A stretch of DNA of 64,000 bases from Apostichopus japonicus. Its lineage: Eukaryota > Echinodermata > Holothuroidea > Aspidochirotida > Stichopodidae. Both the position numbers and the translations under genes were made by a program. The notes under the pieces are model-generated. The model was not told the origin of the DNA and searched no databases. It was given only the letters and a program-made list of their open reading frames with translations. The stretch lies in assembly GCF_037975245.1 (NCBI RefSeq), contig NC_092574.1:5820713-5884712 (forward strand), given 5' to 3'. Positions 49,311-62,100 of this stretch are shown piece by piece; the stretch's first letter is position 1; each line of letters starts with the position of its first letter.

Positions 49311-49457
49311 AGTAATACGTTCAAATACTTCCGATTTACCTTCCCACATATTTTATCGGCGACTGCTACTACTATACAAAGTATTGGCCTCCTAAACATT
49401 TCATGTGATACTTATTTCCTAGTTCCATTTCCACTTCTTTGTCTACATTCACTACAG

Positions 49458-50985
49458 GCGTCCCATAATAACGTTTATCCTCCTTGCCTTGCTGGTGGAT
49501 CTGTCGTATTGCCAGAATCTGAATGGACTGTTATCAGGCGGATCCGATGAAAATTGCGTTTACATCTTTACTATACCTAGAGGAGACGAGGGGAGCTGTC
49601 CTAGTTTAACGGAAGCGGCAGGGAGTCTGACGGAGGCGAGCTCGCCGTTGTCTCTGTTAGGTAGGCCTGAAGGTCAATATGACGTAGCTGGGGTACTATA
49701 TATAGGGAGGGAGAAGGAGGGGGGGGGGGATTGCAGAGGAGCCCATGGCAGATCACCTCCTACCGTGCAATCTTACACCCAAACTGAAATCAAAATAGTA
49801 GTTACGAGCACAAATTTGCGTCTAGAGCTTATGTTATAACTCTTGTTTATTATGTTTCCCTCGTTTATGTAATGTTGAATCCGCCTATGATCCCAACTAT
49901 AGTACTACAGTATCTCCGACCCTGTGTCGACCAACAATGAGTATGAATTTGGCCTTAAGTTTATCCTAAGCCAGCCATGACGATGTAACGTTTGTGAAAA
50001 CTCGTTTCCCTCATGTCCATCACTGACATGAGACTTCCGACTACGTCATTTCGTATAGTAGGGGTATATCCCTTTCCTTCTCGTAATAAGTTTGCAAAAA
50101 GCCTATACATCGAATTTTCAAACGATATATAAAAAAAAGAAGCTTTTACTGTAAATGTAATATCAACTTGTACATTAAACAACCAGCAACTATAACAGTA
50201 ATCATGTTTATCTCAACTGTTATTTGTTGAGAGAAGGTTTCATCCGACGAAAATCGTTTCTTCTGTTGCTATACTTTCCCCTGAGAATTTAAAGACCAAA
50301 ACCATCACTTTATGTTTTCGGTCTCTCTCTTTTTATCTATTATTTTATAGCTTACTATCCATTGGATTGCGATTCCAAGGATCACTCTGACAACGGCAGA
50401 CACGGAGCAAACATTGGCAGTGCATTGTACAGCGAGGACGCGAAATGTGGGAACAGTCGTTTCTTTAATGGTGCCAGTAAAATACAAGTCGATGCCTTTA
50501 ACGGGTTCAATTGGGGTCAGGCCTTTAGCGTGAGCGTATGGATCAAACGCACTGGACAGGCCGGTAACTACCAAGGTGTCGTTAATAACGGGTATTATTC
50601 CACTGGTAGCTGGGAGATCCGCATGGGGAGAGAAGACGGTGGCACCATGATCGGGGGAGGTGTTGTCACCAGCAATAGCCCCAGAACATGGGACTACCAG
50701 ATCACTGGACGTGTGCTCACTCTGGATGAATGGCACCATGTCGTGATGGCCTATGATGGTGCCGATGGAAGCTTGAAATATTACATAGACGGCGTGGAAC
50801 GTAACGGGGACGAAAGTTGTTGTTCCGGTGCTCTCTTAGTGAAGAATACCCCACTGACCATTGGTCAAGCAGGTAGTGGTTCTTCAACTGAATACTTTTA
50901 TGGTTTCATCGACGAGGTGAAGCTGTTTGCCGAGACATTGACTGCCGATGATGTATCGAAACTGTACAACACACCATGTCAATGA
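49458..50985 (+). CDS. Secreted LamG-like domain protein A (start unresolved)
   Basis: Two exons, 49458-49660 and 50351-50985, joined in phase 1 (TTAG|GTAGG ... TTATAG|CTTAC). The first gives a hydrophobic leader TFILLALLVDLSYC and a Ser/Glu/Leu-rich linker containing two Cys. The second (about 211 residues) is one laminin-G-like, concanavalin-A-fold domain: YYPLDC, RFFNGASKIQVD, FSVSVWIKRTG, GSWEIRMGRE, EWHHVVMAYDG, YYIDGVE and a terminal YGFIDEVKLF...LYNTPC. Known role of the fold: carbohydrate or protein binding outside the cell; the ligand here is unknown. No ATG lies in frame before an upstream stop at about 49421. A good acceptor (CACTACAG) precedes 49458, so either an upstream exon supplies the start or it is lost: the paralogue's ATG aligns with ATA. 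The tandem paralogue is at 54424. Confidence 0.82.
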
Positions 50986-50999
50986 ATTAGAACGATTCA

Positions 51000-52379
51000 C
51001 CCCGATGCATTGTTCAACTCTTTTTCCTTTTTTGCTTACACAATTAAAAAACAGTTATACAACTTTCTGCGTCTCTGCAGTATAAGTCAAGGTCCCCGGA
51101 AGTGGCGTGTGAATTGGCTTTTGGATTGTTACTGTATTTATCAACTTCGTTCCTCAATTATAAGAGATTATCTTACTGTCCTACCCAACTTGAGAACACA
51201 CACCAACCCCTTCCCCAACCCCCCCCCCCCCACCCGGCGCTGACAGAAACTCCGAATTCTCACGTATTTGCTTTATCTTACTGCCATTACAAATGACCTA
51301 CATTCTATTCTAACCTTTTTCTTTGATTACCGGTATCTATTTAATATTAAATAATATAATATTAAATAATAATAAAAACAATTGATAGTAGTTTTACAAG
51401 ATGGATTATTATCTCTCTGCGATGAAATGTATCACTCACGTCTTGGAGACCTTATATATGGTGTAAAATATCAAATCGCTACAGGTTCTAAGCAAAACCG
51501 ATATAGTATTGATAACAAAAATTGTTAATTATTTGACGGAATTTTATGAAATTAGACACGCATTAGCGGGTATAGGATGTAGAAAAGACGGCTACTAACA
51601 GTTATAAAGCTTTCATGTATAAAATGATGACTTTACGTACCAGATTTCATTATTTGATTCAAACTTCTTCAACGAGAGTAATTCACCTTGCAGCCTTGGA
51701 GTCGAATTAACTTACAGAGACAACAACATGGTGATTGCGTTTGTCGATAAAAGGTGTGAGTTTTAAACGTTTATACATTTTAACAAGCATGTAACTTAAA
51801 ATGTTCCACACTTTTGGGTATAGAAAGAATTAACATTTAAGCTATAAATCTCCGTCTTATTTCCTTCTCTTTTTTTTCTCTTTTGCTTTACACTAAAACC
51901 AGCAACCTTGAATGAGTTAAGCGTTCAACTTGTTGTATGATTCGTCAAAGTTATACTATCCGGCCAGTAAATGAAATGATAACTATTCTACAGCACTACC
52001 TTTATACAAAATAGGCTAGGCTATAGCGCCTATGAACAGTATAGTGGGTGCATGGCAGAGGGACATATGCCCCCCCACATACACACACAACACCCCCCCC
52101 CCACACCGCGTCAGTCGGGGAAATGATTCAGTCGGGCGGTTTCTACATTCTGCCGGAGACAAATTTAACGACTGCTACTAGTGTTCAACATCTCCCATAA
52201 TATCGAAAGGATTTTCAAAGCACAACCCTGCATGTTAACCTAATTATAGACATTGGTTTAAATATGCCTCAGAATATACCTTTGACCGTAATCCGCTACA
52301 GTTATCTCAGCAGGGCCTCCCCCTCCTGTATCGAGTCCTTCATTCGCCTCTGGCCTTTCTAATAAAGGTGAAGCTCCCT
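51000..52379. other. Intergenic between LamG A and a MITE
   Basis: Includes the likely LamG A 3' UTR. No further exon was seen. Poly-C runs occur near 51220, 52070 and 52093. Confidence 0.45.
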
Positions 52380-52387
52380 ACCTAAGC

Positions 52388-52680
52388 CAGGCGCGTAGCC
52401 AAGGGGGCGAAGGGGAATCCGCCCCCCCCCCCCTTAGCATATTTTTTGTACGTTATTTATGATATTGCTGGTAATTTCAAGTAGAAAATGCTTAGATGCA
52501 ATTTGCAAGGCCTGGGAAGTGCCATTTCCAGCGATCTGGGAGGCATTTTCGGCAAAAATGTTCTTGTACGCTTCGCGCCAACCCATGTTGGCGATACGCT
52601 TAGATAGTTTCCAATGCAAAATCTACGACCCTGATAATTTGCCTACATATTCCCTTGGCAAATTCCTCGCTACGCGCCTG
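52388..52680. mobile_element. hAT-type MITE, complete, exact TIR and TSD
   Basis: Perfect 12-bp inverted termini CAGGCGCGTAGC and GCTACGCGCCTG, flanked by identical ACCTAAGC at 52380-52387 and 52681-52688. The 293-bp interior matches the fragment at 6112-6310 in PPME1 intron 4. An 8-bp duplication and CAG-type ends fit the hAT superfamily. No transposase. Confidence 0.92.
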
Positions 52681-52688
52681 ACCTAAGC

Positions 52689-54423
52689 CAGTCGCGGGGA
52701 ATAAGAACACCCCCCCCCATCCCCTCACGCACCTTTGACATCCTTTGACATTTGCACGTCACTGTCCATGGTCTGTTACTTGTTTCAACATGTGTTGTTG
52801 CTTTTTGAGTAAATGTCTTTTCTCTAAGATGGAAACATTAATTGGTAAACTTAACGTTACAGACCCCACCGTTACAGAAAAATATATAGTTGATATTAAT
52901 ATAATTTACTATTTCAGTGCAATCTTGCTAACGTGACAGCTAGTGACAACCGTAATGGATTGTTCACCGATACCGACTTTCAAAGAGATACTGTCTTCTT
53001 TACACTATATAAACGCACCCAATTGATCGTTGGTAAATACGTGCCCAATTTAATAGTGTCATTTTAATCAAAAAATTGCTAAGACATGAAACAAAATTGG
53101 TACGGTAACTAATCTTTTCCAAATTTACCGTAAGATTCGTCTTTTTTTCTCGGCGAAATTGATCTGCATAATTAGTATAGGTATAGTCATGAAGGTACCA
53201 TGGAAATAAAGGGAAGGGGCGAAATACACATTGCACGTAAGTTCAATATTCATTAGACTAACCTAAAAGAGAAGTTTGAAGGGTTAACTTGGCTGGCACC
53301 GATATTTTGGGAGGGATACGTGCACAGAGTCCTTGCCTCATGATTTAGCTGAGCTCAACTCAACGGGGAAATCGAAAATTGAGCCATTTCACAGACGCAA
53401 GTTTCAAGCAAATGGTTTCTGTTAAGACCTTATTAAGGTGACGTTATGTTCCTGTGGGTCTATAACATGTTGAATGTGTGTTCATGAACGTAAAGACTGA
53501 GGTCAAGGTGTACGAGGGGAAGGGTGGGGAGGGGGGGGGTCGGAGAGCGCCACACCTCTCCGTATTCCAATTTCTCAGCAATAATTTGCAGGAAATTAGT
53601 ACCCATTGTGGAGATTAATACTAGTACCAGATACTTTTCAGACAATATATCTTCTTTCATCCCAAACAAAATTGACCTTTAATATAAACATATAAATAAA
53701 TATTTATGAATTGATCCACGGTGCATATAACCTTAGCCTCGAATACTGGTATACGGAGTGACGGTGATATTAAACCATTTCCGGGTGGACTCTCTTCTAG
53801 ATCAAGATTGTAGGTATTGTTCTTCCCAAGCTGTATATTGAACAGCCGACTCGGTCACCTAACTATAAACGATGGCGCCCTTCATTTTAATTTCCGTTGA
53901 CTTGCATGCGTCACGCGCCCAACAGATAATCGCGATCGTTTTGTATGTACTGAAAACAGCTGCCCATGGTCTTGAGTAAGACTGGGGAGGGGGGGGGGGG
54001 CTTGGAAGAGTAGCCTGCACTGCCCTAATTAAAAGCACGGTAATAAAGACGAAGTTTTAGGCGAATAAAGTGAAATGTTTTCCTTAAATGTATAGTATTC
54101 AAAATAAGCATAATATGCATGCATAGCGAACCTTTTGGTAAGAATTAGAATACTATATTGCCGGGTACATAAATTAAGGATCGATGATAATTATTAGAAT
54201 TTAAGATTTGAAGCTGAAGACCTTATTCAACTTTCATTGTTGTACTTTTGTAAAAATAATCATTAATCAAGCAAAATTTAAAAGAAAGGGGCCTAATTGG
54301 ATGATCTAGGTAGAATCATATGGATCCAAATCATATCTGATTTTATATCTGCAGAATTTATGATTTATACATCTAGTCATATAGTAGTAATGAATATCCT
54401 CTCACATTTTCACTTTTAGATTT
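52689..54423. other. Intergenic upstream of LamG B
   Basis: No exon supported. It should contain the LamG B promoter. An acceptor-like TTTTCACTTTTAG ends 4 bases before the LamG B ATG, hinting at a separate 5' UTR exon in this stretch. Confidence 0.4.
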
Positions 54424-55774
54424 ATGCTAGTTTATCTGCTGACTGCTACCCTAGCTATAGCGTTCTCGTCAGGTACCCAATGTCAGCCAAACAACAGAAA
54501 AAGACTGTTAGGTAGGTCGGACACGTAATATTTATATTGTTGTTGTCAGTTTCTTTTCTTTATTTTGCGGGGGAGGGGAAAGGAGGTTGGAAGCGGAGGG
54601 GGGTGGCAGTACGAGAGACTGGCTAATTGGCAATCGAAAGTTTGTGCTACATGTCTGTGTGTGTGTGGGGGGGGGGGCGGAATATGTCTTAATGTAAAAT
54701 TTTATTGTTCAGCCATGTTGCAAAGTTACTTCTAGTGCGTGAACTTATACGTATGATGTATGATGTGTTCTTTGTTGGATTTGGAGCCTCCGCCACCCCG
54801 GTCTCCCCCGGTCTCCCCCGGATCGCCCCGCTCACTCGCTTTCTATAATGCTTCAATAGGAACATCTCATTTACATTGTCTTGGCGACATAAAGCCGGTG
54901 TTTCCTATAGGAAACATATTTATGACACTATAAGTTGTCAAAGTCAATGCGTTTGAATTGTAAAAACCTATCGAACAATGAAACCTAAATGTATATAGGC
55001 GTACGTATCATGAAACACTTTGGTTTTAATCAGGGGAGTTGTTACTCTAATCAGCAACTCCCTCCCTCTCCGGCATGATGTGCAAACAACGCTCCTTCCT
55101 TGACACCAAATATCGCTGCTTTTTGTTCTCGGTTTCTCTCAGCTTGCTACCCATTTGACGGAGACGTAAAAGACCACTGGAAGAACAACACCGGTTTTCT
55201 AACCGGAAACGAAGAATATTCGGACGATAGTATCTGTGGTACATCGCTCCATTTCGATGGAGCTACGAAGATAACAATCGACTCATTCCGAAATTTCACT
55301 TGGGGCGAACGCTTTGGAGTGAGTGTCTGGTTCAAGAGGACGGGTCGACGGATTCCTTACCAAGGTATCGTGAACAGCGGTTATTACGATGCCGGTTGTT
55401 GGGAGATTCGTATGGGACGAGAATACGGTGGCGGTTTTCTCGGTAGCGGTGTTGTGACCGAAGACAGCCTCAGAACATGGGATTACAAGGCAATAAATGC
55501 AGCCATGAATGAATGGCACCATATCGCGATGTCATACAACGGGGAGACAGGTCGGCTGAAAGTTTGGTTGGACGGTGAACGACAAGAAGGTGGTATAAAT
55601 TGTTGCACCGGCCCTATTGTCGTTCGCAATACACCGGTAACCGTAGGACAGGCTGGTCAAGGCAAATCGACAGAATATTTCTATGGATTCATTGACGAAT
55701 TACGAATTTTCAAAAAGATATTAACACAGAGGAACGTCAGGAAACTCTATTTTAGACCTTGTGGAAATCAGTGA
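54424..55774 (+). CDS. Secreted LamG-like domain protein B
   Basis: Exons 54424-54511 and 55143-55774, joined in phase 1 (GTTAG|GTAGGT ... TCTCTCAG|CTTGC), give 239 residues. Residues 1-20 are a signal peptide (MLVYLLTATLAIAFSSGTQC), then a short basic linker NNRKR. The rest is a single LamG-like domain: CYPFDGDVKDHW, HFDGATKITID, FGVSVWFKRTG, CWEIRMGRE, RTWDY, EWHHIAMSYNG, VWLDGE, NCCTG, TVGQAG and YGFIDELRIF. It has the same intron position and phase as protein A at 49458 and is clearly similar along the whole domain, so the two arose by tandem duplication. Unlike A, it has a Cys before WEIRMGRE and a very short linker. An extracellular binding role follows from the fold; the ligand is unknown. 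An immune or matrix role is speculative. Confidence 0.9.
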
Positions 55775-57190
55775 CTTCATTTGGGGTGAATTGGTTGGGG
55801 TTCACGTATTTTAAGGCTAAATAGAGCCATCCATATAGACGGTTATAGTTAAAGTATAGAAACTGTAAAAGCTTAGAAATGAAATCAATTTTAGGTATAT
55901 ATAATTCTGCAGTGTACAGTTACAACGCTGTGATTATACCGGTATACAGGTATATAGCTGGAAAGATGCCCTTTTTTTCATTAATGAATAAAGTCAAACG
56001 TTTTGTTTTTAATATGAAAAGGGCCCTTATTCCACATTAGATATGTTAAAAAATATTATATTATTTAAAAGGTCTATATTGCTACAAGTTTATTATTTTA
56101 CATAGAAGGGAACGCGCTGGAAAAAAGTAAGGTAGGGCGACAAAAGATGAGTTATTTGTTGGAAAGCGCCCCCAATTTCCCACTAAGGCATGCGCTGCCA
56201 TATTACACCGTGTCAGTGTATATACAATGTCTAGAGATGTGCTTATAAAACTGACAAATTTTGTCACCAATGAATAACTAACCGTCAATTTTCAGATTAT
56301 ATGAAATGACTCTTGGTTCTACCCCTTGAAATAAGATCGTTTTACAATAGGCTATAATACAGACTTAGTGTGATAATCTCCTATCGTTTGGCAGAAACAC
56401 AAAACCACGATACTGGTACAGGGAAAAGAGTGTCTTTATTTTACGTTAGCAAAGTTAATAACTTGTATGCATAATTACAAAGGAAGTTCAGGTCATAGAC
56501 GTTTATATTATATCAAGAATAACTCTTCCATCCATTATGTCAAGGTGAACACAAAATAAGATCATGTTTCATCACGAAATAAATTCGGAAACAGAAAAAG
56601 AGAATATTTTTGTTGTTTGTATTTAATAATATTTTATTGAGGTAGGCCTATGTATAGTGCATTGAGATGAAGCAAGTTGTTGCCAACGGCCCTAAATTGT
56701 CTACGAGTGAGATATTATCAAGCTGGTACGAAAGGGGCTTTACTATATATACGTGAAGAAGTTAAAGACCAGGAAACGAAACATCCTTTGACGGTGACTC
56801 GATTCAGACAAGGGCGGCGGAAGCACTTTTAATCTGGGGGAGGGGGGGCACCGACATCAAAGGGCACTTTGCAGAAATTCGATTGGACTGATGCAGCCTT
56901 ATATTTAGTACCCTTTATAACTCTTATTGTATTATCTTATTTGCGTATACACATCACTCCATCAACGCCCCCCCCCCCCCTCAGGAAAATATGCATACAA
57001 GCACTGCAATATCCAATGTGCAAATTGGGAAACAAGGAACAAGTTTTCTTTTGAGACAAAATGAGGTGAAATCATGCTAGTTGCTATTGTAGGAATCTTC
57101 CGAATTAGAGATTATTCCTTGTTAATATCTTAACAATTTTTTTCCATTCGAAATAGCTTTGAGATTGACCCACAGAAATTCATTAAAAGT
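55775..57190. other. LamG B downstream region
   Basis: Probable 3' UTR at the start (AATAAA at 55985 is a candidate poly(A) signal), then AT-rich sequence. A remnant starting near 56812 (GGGCGGCGGAAGC, poly-G, poly-C) resembles decayed transposon ends. No gene seen. Confidence 0.4.
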
Positions 57191-57465
57191 CAGGGGCGTA
57201 GCCAGGATTTGCAAAGTTATATGCACGACTATCTGAGCGGAGCGCCACCATCGGTTGGCGCGGAGCGCACAAGAAAATTGTTGGTTTTACAAACCCCTCA
57301 GATGGCCGGAAACTACCCTTCCCGAGTGTTCATTCTGGTTCCCTGGCCTCTTGCTAACTTGAGACAACTCAATTCTTATGTAGAAAAAGGGCTCATTTTT
57401 AACCTGAGGAAAAGTAGGGGGCACGTGCCCCCTGTGCCCCCCCCTCCCCGGTTCCGCCGCCCTTG
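57191..57465. mobile_element. CAGGGGCGTAGCC-type TIR element, diverged
   Basis: The left end CAGGGGCGTAGCCAGG and right end GGTTCCGCCGCCCTTG are related but imperfect inverted repeats. The 275-bp length and terminal sequence resemble the intact hAT-type elements at 52388 and 48937. Target duplication not recognisable. Confidence 0.55.
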
Positions 57466-58770
57466 GATTCAGAGGAGACTGATGTATCCAGTCTGTCGTG
57501 CACCATGACAACTTGTGTGAGGATATCATAATACAATATTATGACTAGCATGAAGACAGATCTCTTTCCCCCCCCCCCCCCACCTCCCCATCTAATCCCT
57601 ATATAAAAGCTTATACAAATAGTCAATTGCGTTTATGAAACGTTGTGTTTGTCTTATGTGTAGGCGGCCTATCATTGTCATAGCACAGTCCATTTAGGCC
57701 TATATACGTCAATTATTGTGCAATTAGGGAGGCAATTCAAATAGGCTATATGCTGCAATATTTATCATGGACTTTTTCAATACGTTTTACCACTGATCGA
57801 AGACAAAATTCCACATTGTTCATGATTTTATCGAAAATGAAGAAGACAAGGCACGGTATAAATTTGTGAAGATGTTTTTCATTGTGTTTTCTTACTGAAA
57901 TAATATTGTCGTGTAAAATGTGTCCAGGTCACAGACGGCTGTCAGAATCAAATTCAAGGTCAAATACTCGCTATACTGTTGACATTCATATGGTGAAAAC
58001 GCGGAAGGGTGTCTAAATAGGTATTGTTATTCTGACTAATAACCCGGTAGGTCTGGTAAAGTTCCCACAAACGTGAAGGCTAACCGCAAACAGCAGTTAG
58101 TGTTTTTTTTAGCTGCCCTGTATATATATACGCCAAAAGAGGTAATCCCCTTCGCAGTGGAGTTCCCCTTCGAAGGGAAAACCCCCTAAGAACAAACTCG
58201 CTTCCGACAAACGTTTGCTCAGATGGACGCATAAAAAAATATTCATGAACGATTGCAGAACTTGATCAACTGATCACACGGATACATTAAGGTTAGTTAA
58301 GGTCAATCATTATTTGGATAATGTTATATGAAAACATCCTTAAACCATTTTTCAACATACACATGACAATAATTGACTGCGCAAGTATATTGAGTGCATA
58401 TTTTACAAAGTTTGTCGCCCAGACAATTTTATTAATTAATTCATCCATCACATGGTACAGTCTTTAACCATTGGAATCAGAAAAGCGCTTAAACTTATCT
58501 TCCTTTTTTCTTCTTCTTCTTCTTTTTAAGAAACAAGCCTATGATAGTAACGAGTCAATAGAAGTTAGTTGTCTTTATATCAAACACTTGAGCTGGATCA
58601 TTGCAGTATATGAGATTATATGGTACTTTATCTAAATGTCGGACATGAAAAAAAAAAATATCCACAATAATCAGTTTATTCGTTAAGTTAGATAAATATC
58701 TATCTAACACAGAGAGCAAACGTCAGAGATGAAACGATTGTTTTACTTTTTTAACTTACACGAGTGCAGG
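57466..58770. other. No gene seen
   Basis: AT-rich, with a poly-C run near 57568 and a small TTC repeat near 58509-58525. A short inverted GGGGAATTCC-like patch near 58145-58185 (CCCCTTCGCAGTGG...CCCCTTCGAAGGG) has no assigned role. Confidence 0.4.
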
Positions 58771-59157
58771 CTAGTCAATTTGTCTTTCAAATTCTAGCAT
58801 ATATTCGATAAAGAGGGCGCAATACCCGAATGACCCGCCGCCGAAGTCTTCAAATGAAATTCCTTCATTCAAGGTCCTCCACCTATAGTCGTAACAGAAA
58901 AACCAAGTTTAAGGATTACCTATACCAATAATGATTATACGTTACGTTTCTTTCAAATAATAATCCATGACAATGCCGAAAGTCGAAAACAGGACATTTT
59001 GACATTTTCTCACTTACACAAGCAAGTGTCCGGGTCGCGAAACGTTGAGAATCGAATTTAAATCATCAATTACCGTAGTTAACATGTAAAAAACATTCTT
59101 TTGATGAAGAAAAATGAAGGAATGGATATCATACAGTTTAATCCGTTGATAAGACAT

Positions 59158-62100
59158 GTTTTACGACGAAACGCGAACAATTAGCAGGACTTGCTATGAC
59201 CATATCGACTTTGCACTTGAATTTGAAAGTATGACCCATTGTCGAATAAATGTGTTTCGTACTTAAAATAGGTCTATTTTGCCCTGTCACATATGGTACC
59301 TCAAAGGATCCCCTCCCCCACACCCTCCAAATACCCTACTGTCGATGAAACTCTTAATGATTACCGTCGTATACACTTAAAAAGGGTCATGAATCCAAAG
59401 AAGATGATAGTGACAGTTATCTCTATCACATTCACCAATAATGATCGTTGAGTCCACCCGCTCCCCTCCAATTAAGTAAAGCAATATTTTATCTGTTTAA
59501 CGAAGGGTTACATAACTGTTGAGATGGCGCGCTACTAAAATACAAGCTGGAGGCGTTAAATGTGATTAGAAAATAATTTTTGGAGTCTCCTTTTTCGACA
59601 AGAAAGATCCCAAAGAAAAAAAATTAGTCGGGATAAGTTATCTAATAGCTTATGGTCTTTATCTTCTTTTACAAAACACATCCTGTTTGAATCTACCTTC
59701 ATGAATATCACCTAAGGAATTCGCTGGTAACCATGACAGTGGCGTACTAAGCTGGGCGGGGTCCTCCGATCGGTGGGGTCCTCGGTATATACCAGTCAGG
59801 GGCCGGTGCCATATGCCAAAGTCCAACAAAAATGAGTTTATTGAGCAAACAATAGGATAATTGAGAAACATTCAAACAATGAGAATATTCCTAAACGTTA
59901 ATAAGTTCAAAGCTTTGCCAAAGATAGCACCAGTTTGCATGCATCTAAGCCGCCTTTCATAAACCAAAATTTATCAAAAGACCCCTCCCCCAGCACGTTA
60001 GACAAATAAACAATAACGCAACCTTAAATCAGGGATACCAACACAGGTTGAGTTTGGGAGAGGGGCAGCCAGGATATCCAGCCTGACCAATAATTGGTGT
60101 ATACGTTCTGCAGTGGTATAGCCTTGGAAGTATTACCTCTATAGGACTAGCGGCAACTTGGCCACTATGTATACATGCAAACCTTTGCTTTGAATATATA
60201 TACTGAAAATGAACCTGCCTTCTATCCTCTCCATCCCCCACTCCCCGCCTAGTGTCAGGCTCACCACCTCTCCCCCGCCTATACTAGTGCCGGAACCACC
60301 CCCCCCCCCCACCCTTTCCTAGTGTCTGATCCTCCATCCCCGTATGGTTTCGGGAGCTTCCTTAAAACTGATGAGAATGATCCGGCAAATATGGGTTAAA
60401 CTATGCAAGCTTCTGTTTTATTTCAGGATTAACTTGTTTGTAATATTATTTGCCGAACGTTTTACCAGAATGGTGGGCTTTGTGTTTGCACAGCACAGCA
60501 CACATAGCGCCCTTCCATACTCGGATTAACATATCACTGCACACACATTGGCCGAGAAGACACACACACAAAACCGTACACACATAGAACATTAACAGCA
60601 TACAGATTAAAGTGAGTAGCGGAATCGTAACAAACTTCGCAACGCTAACGAAGTGCATCAAAGCTACCTGTGAGGCTTTTCACATATGGTAAGATAAATC
60701 TACACGATACAGTATTACAATAATTAACGGACAAAATCCAACTCCAATTTTTCAAGTCTTTACTTTGCGTAAGCCACACAATTGCTCTTTTGAAGAAAGT
60801 TTGACTACAATCCTTTATACAACACTACAGTAGGCCAAGTCACAGACCTAGTTAGGCTAGGTCTACGCTAACATTAGGCTAGCCTACATTCATTCAGATT
60901 GCATTACAGGCATAGGCTATGTTGGCTTAACTGTTTCTGTCTTACAAGCTAGGCATCATTAGCAGTAGTCTATACAAGGTTTGTTTGGCTTAATGTCAAC
61001 AGTGCTAAATTGTTGTGTGGTAGAAATCTGTAATGTTGTGATAAATGAATCATGAACAGGAAAACATCATTTACATTCCACACACCATGTCAACTGCAGT
61101 TCAACTTCAATTCACCATGTAAACTGCAACTAAGTAGGCTAAGGCCTTACAAAGTTATGCAAGGCTATCTAGACTAGGCCTAAGTTTTAATGTTAGGAAA
61201 ATCGAGAATAGCAGGATGTTTCTTTTAGCTAGACTATTAGGCCTGATTTGCTTTAATTGAGACAACTGCTCTTGATTGGTAATGCAGTAGCACTTTGTGG
61301 AAGGTTGAAGTTGGTTCACCTAGGCTAGTATGTATAAAGCAACATTGCATCATGGCAATACAATGATCAATGCCAAGAGTTGCTAGTAGATTATGGCATG
61401 GTGCAATTACCATATAAAGGTCCGAAGAAGGCTGACACTTTGGAGCAATTGCAGAGTACCCCGCAACTCACACAAACGGCTCTTTGAGAAGGACAATTCG
61501 TTGTTTACTAGACTAGGCTATATGACTTCCGGTCAAAATCTGTGAGATTCAACAGTTGCGAGATATTCTGCAATTAAGCACTGATACTTCTTCTTTGAGT
61601 TTGTATTCAAGGTTTGCACACACACACACAGGTTAGTGATTGCCTGTCTATTTGTGAAGATTGAATCATGGGAATTTTCGTCCATATCATAATATTATTT
61701 CAATGTACAACGGTTAACCTGGTTTATAAGTTTAATTCCAACAAATGTGGTTTGGATGCACAAAGACAAGAAAATAAATTGCATTTGAAAGAGGGAGAGT
61801 TACTCGCTGTCATGGTTATGATCAGGTTATGCTCATTCTAATAGTGCTGTGTGGTTCAGACTTTAGGATTTCCAGAGTGATCAATTCTATGTTTACACTA
61901 CATAGCTATGTACTCAAAAATTTGGGTGACTGATGTTTTGCTCAATGGAATTTACATGTGTTGTTTAATAACATCCGAAAACATTTGAACCAGATATATT
62001 AAGTATATTCTCCTTGAACTTACGGATTACTTTCTTTTATATATATACATGTTTAAACAGCATAATTGGCTGTCAGTGAATTAATGGTTCTGTAGAGCTG

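Noticed and set aside
59738-59870. Left end of a CAGTGGCGTA-type transposon
   Set aside because: Only one terminus is visible; no matching right end or duplication was found.
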